DNA of 64,000 nt, from contig OZ245780.1 of NCBI GenBank assembly GCA_965227905.1, forward strand, positions 3,286,001 to 3,350,000, read 5' to 3'. Below the pieces are notes generated by a model. That model ran no database searches. It was given only the letters and a program-made list of their open reading frames with translations, and had not been told where the DNA came from. Numbering within the stretch: the stretch's first letter is position 1; the number at the start of each line of letters is the position of its first letter. Positions 62,514-64,000 of this stretch are shown here, one piece after another. The position numbers were made by a program, and so were the translations under genes. The DNA comes from CBDDHT01 sp965227905 (lineage in GTDB: Bacteria; Pseudomonadota; Alphaproteobacteria; Rhizobiales; Methyloligellaceae).

Positions 62514-63410
62514 ATGACCGACACCAACTGGTTTTTCGAATTTCCTGAAATGGAAAAGGAGTCGCTCCGGGCGCTCAAAAAGGCGATCGATATCGGGTAT
62601 CGCGATTTCTCACGAACCTATGGCGAGGCAATCGAGAATTTCTTCGATCCGCTACTCACTTTTCTCATCGCATTTGAAGACCTTTTCCTGGGCAGTCCCT
62701 GGTGGCTGGTGATCCTGGTACTCGCGGGGTTGGCCTGGGTCGCGAGCCGGAGCTGGAAGGTCGTGGCCGGTGTCGTCGCCGCGTTCCTTGCCATCGGCTA
62801 TTTCGGCATGTGGGAAGAAACCATGTCGACCATGGCGATGATCACGGTCTGCACCTTCTTGTCGATTGCAATCGGACTGCCAACCGGCATCCTGATGGCG
62901 CGCTACGACAGAGCGCAGGCGATCATCACGCCGGTGCTGGACGTGATGCAGACAATGCCCAGCTTTGTCTATCTGATACCTGTCGTGATGCTGCTCGGTA
63001 TCGGAAAGGTGCCGGGACTCATCGCCGTGGTTATCTATGCAATCCCGCCGATGATCAGACTGACCAATCTCGGCATTCGCCTGGTCGACCGCGAGGTGCT
63101 TGAAGCAACCGACGCCTTTGGCGCCAATTACTGGCAACGACTGTTCGGTGTGCAGATCCCGCTCGCGATGCCAAACATCATGGCGGGCATCAATCAGACG
63201 ATCATGATGGCGCTGGCCATGGTCGTCATTGCCTCGATGATCGGTGTCAAAGGCCTGGGCCAGCCGGTGCTCAAAGCCGTCACCAACCAGTATTTCGCAC
63301 TCGGCCTGTTCAACGGTCTGGCAATCGTCGCTCTGGCAATCGTCTTCGATAGGGTCTCCCAGGCTTACGGCCGCAGGCTACAGAGCTTCCGGCAGGTCTC
63401 CCATGACTGA
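62514..63410 (+). CDS. proW: Glycine betaine/choline ABC transporter permease
   Basis: Membrane component of 298 residues with about seven hydrophobic helices and a soluble N-terminal tail of about 50 residues. The ABC-permease coupling (EAA) loop is in EATDAFGANYWQRLFGVQIPL, and the core has VMQTMPSFVYLIPVVMLLGIG, typical of ProW/OpuAB. Its 3' end overlaps proV by eight bases, so proW and proV are translationally coupled. Confidence 0.93.
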   Translation: MTDTNWFFEFPEMEKESLRALKKAIDIGYRDFSRTYGEAIENFFDPLLTFLIAFEDLFLGSPWWLVILVLAGLAWVASRSWKVVAGVVAAFLAIGYFGMWEETMSTMAMITVCTFLSIAIGLPTGILMARYDRAQAIITPVLDVMQTMPSFVYLIPVVMLLGIGKVPGLIAVVIYAIPPMIRLTNLGIRLVDREVLEATDAFGANYWQRLFGVQIPLAMPNIMAGINQTIMMALAMVVIASMIGVKGLGQPVLKAVTNQYFALGLFNGLAIVALAIVFDRVSQAYGRRLQSFRQVSHD

Positions 63411-64000
63411 AGGCGTCAAAGTCTCCACCCGAGGCCTGTACAAGATCTTCGGCCGCGATCCCGGGTCTATGGTGGGCCTCGTGCGCGACGGCCTCGGCAA
63501 GGACGAACTGCTGGAAAAACACGATCACATCCTCGGTCTGTCCGATATCAATCTGGATATCCCTGCTTCCAGCATCTTTGTCATCATGGGCCTGTCAGGC
63601 TCGGGCAAATCGACATTGATCCGTCACTTCAACCGGATCATCGAGCCGACGGCCGGCACCATCGAGATTGACGGCCGGAATATCCTGGATCTGGACGATC
63701 GAGAATTGCGCTCCCTGCGCCGGCGCCAGATTTCTATGGTCTTTCAGCGCTTTGCACTGCTGCCGCACCGCTCTGTCATCGATAACGTGTCCTATGGCCT
63801 GACCATTCAAGGCATTTCAGCCGACGAGTCACGCAAGCGCGCTGATCATTGGATCGAGGCGGTCGGGCTTACAGGCTACGAGGACTATTATCCCGCGCAG
63901 CTGTCCGGCGGGATGCAGCAGCGCGTCGGTCTGGCCCGTGCCCTGGCCACGGATGCGGACATCTTATTGATGGACGAAGCCTTCAGTGCCCTCGACCCTC
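63403..64000 (+). CDS. proV: Glycine betaine/choline ABC transporter ATP-binding protein, 3' end cut by the window
   Basis: The ATPase of the betaine/choline importer; 199 codons are visible. Walker A is GLSGSGKSTL, the Q-loop is VFQRFALLPH, the signature LSGGMQQRVGLARA and Walker B LLMDEAFSALDP. ProV-type N-terminal sequence (YKIFGRDPGSM) is present. CBS domains, if any, would lie beyond the window. The ATG overlaps the end of proW by eight bases. Confidence 0.94.
   Translation, partial: MTEGVKVSTRGLYKIFGRDPGSMVGLVRDGLGKDELLEKHDHILGLSDINLDIPASSIFVIMGLSGSGKSTLIRHFNRIIEPTAGTIEIDGRNILDLDDRELRSLRRRQISMVFQRFALLPHRSVIDNVSYGLTIQGISADESRKRADHWIEAVGLTGYEDYYPAQLSGGMQQRVGLARALATDADILLMDEAFSALDP

Overview
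This 64-kb window looks like chromosomal DNA of an alphaproteobacterium, most likely a marine or saline member of the Hyphomicrobiales (Rhizobiales). The evidence is the gene order tgt-queA-two cyclophilins-coaD-(lysE)-gyrA, followed by ssb and uvrA, which I recall as typical of that order, together with a DUF1127 protein, a bactofilin, TRAP and ProXWV transporters and a choline-O-sulfate module. No phage, insertion sequence, CRISPR array or rRNA is visible. One tRNA (Lys, TTT) is present.

Left part (1-14.7 kb): a leftward aprM-aprB-aprA operon (APS reductase of the sulfur-oxidiser type; aprA runs off the left edge) is divergent from a rightward rhodanese-ChrB/ChrA pair across a 1.2-kb spacer. 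Next come a calcineurin-type phosphodiesterase, a LuxR-type response regulator with several dyads in its upstream region, S-formylglutathione hydrolase, a bactofilin, a universal stress protein, a FemAB/GNAT-like transferase and a complete DctP-DctQ-DctM TRAP transporter that ends in a strong terminator.

Middle part (14.7-31.8 kb): a leftward four-gene operon (polytopic membrane protein, ATP-grasp ligase, CelD-type acyltransferase, Wzx/MATE-like flippase) looks like a cell-surface modification pathway with no glycosyltransferase in sight. It is followed by a rightward pair of unfamiliar membrane proteins, a TadG-like von Willebrand protein, a group II PLP decarboxylase, DUF2147 and CreA secreted proteins, a lipoprotein PHA depolymerase, a DUF2254/lipid-kinase operon, tRNA-Lys, an EamA exporter and a DUF4864 protein.

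Housekeeping block (31.9-49 kb): tgt-queA-cyclophilins-coaD-lysE-gyrA, a cation diffusion facilitator, a DUF2269/SDR-DoxX pair, ssb, a MAPEG protein, a PAP2-like protein that lacks both expected catalytic histidines, and uvrA. Tgt has lost three of the four usual zinc ligands.

Right part (49-64 kb): palindromic repeats, a cytochrome c, RidA, DUF1127, and the most unusual gene of the window: a 1245-residue exported TPR-CHAT protease-FGE-fold fusion. A TTC38-like TPR gene and a LysR regulator lie next to it. The window closes with glyA(SHMT)-betC-DUF3885-proXWV, a coherent choline-O-sulfate/betaine uptake and use module; proV runs off the right edge.
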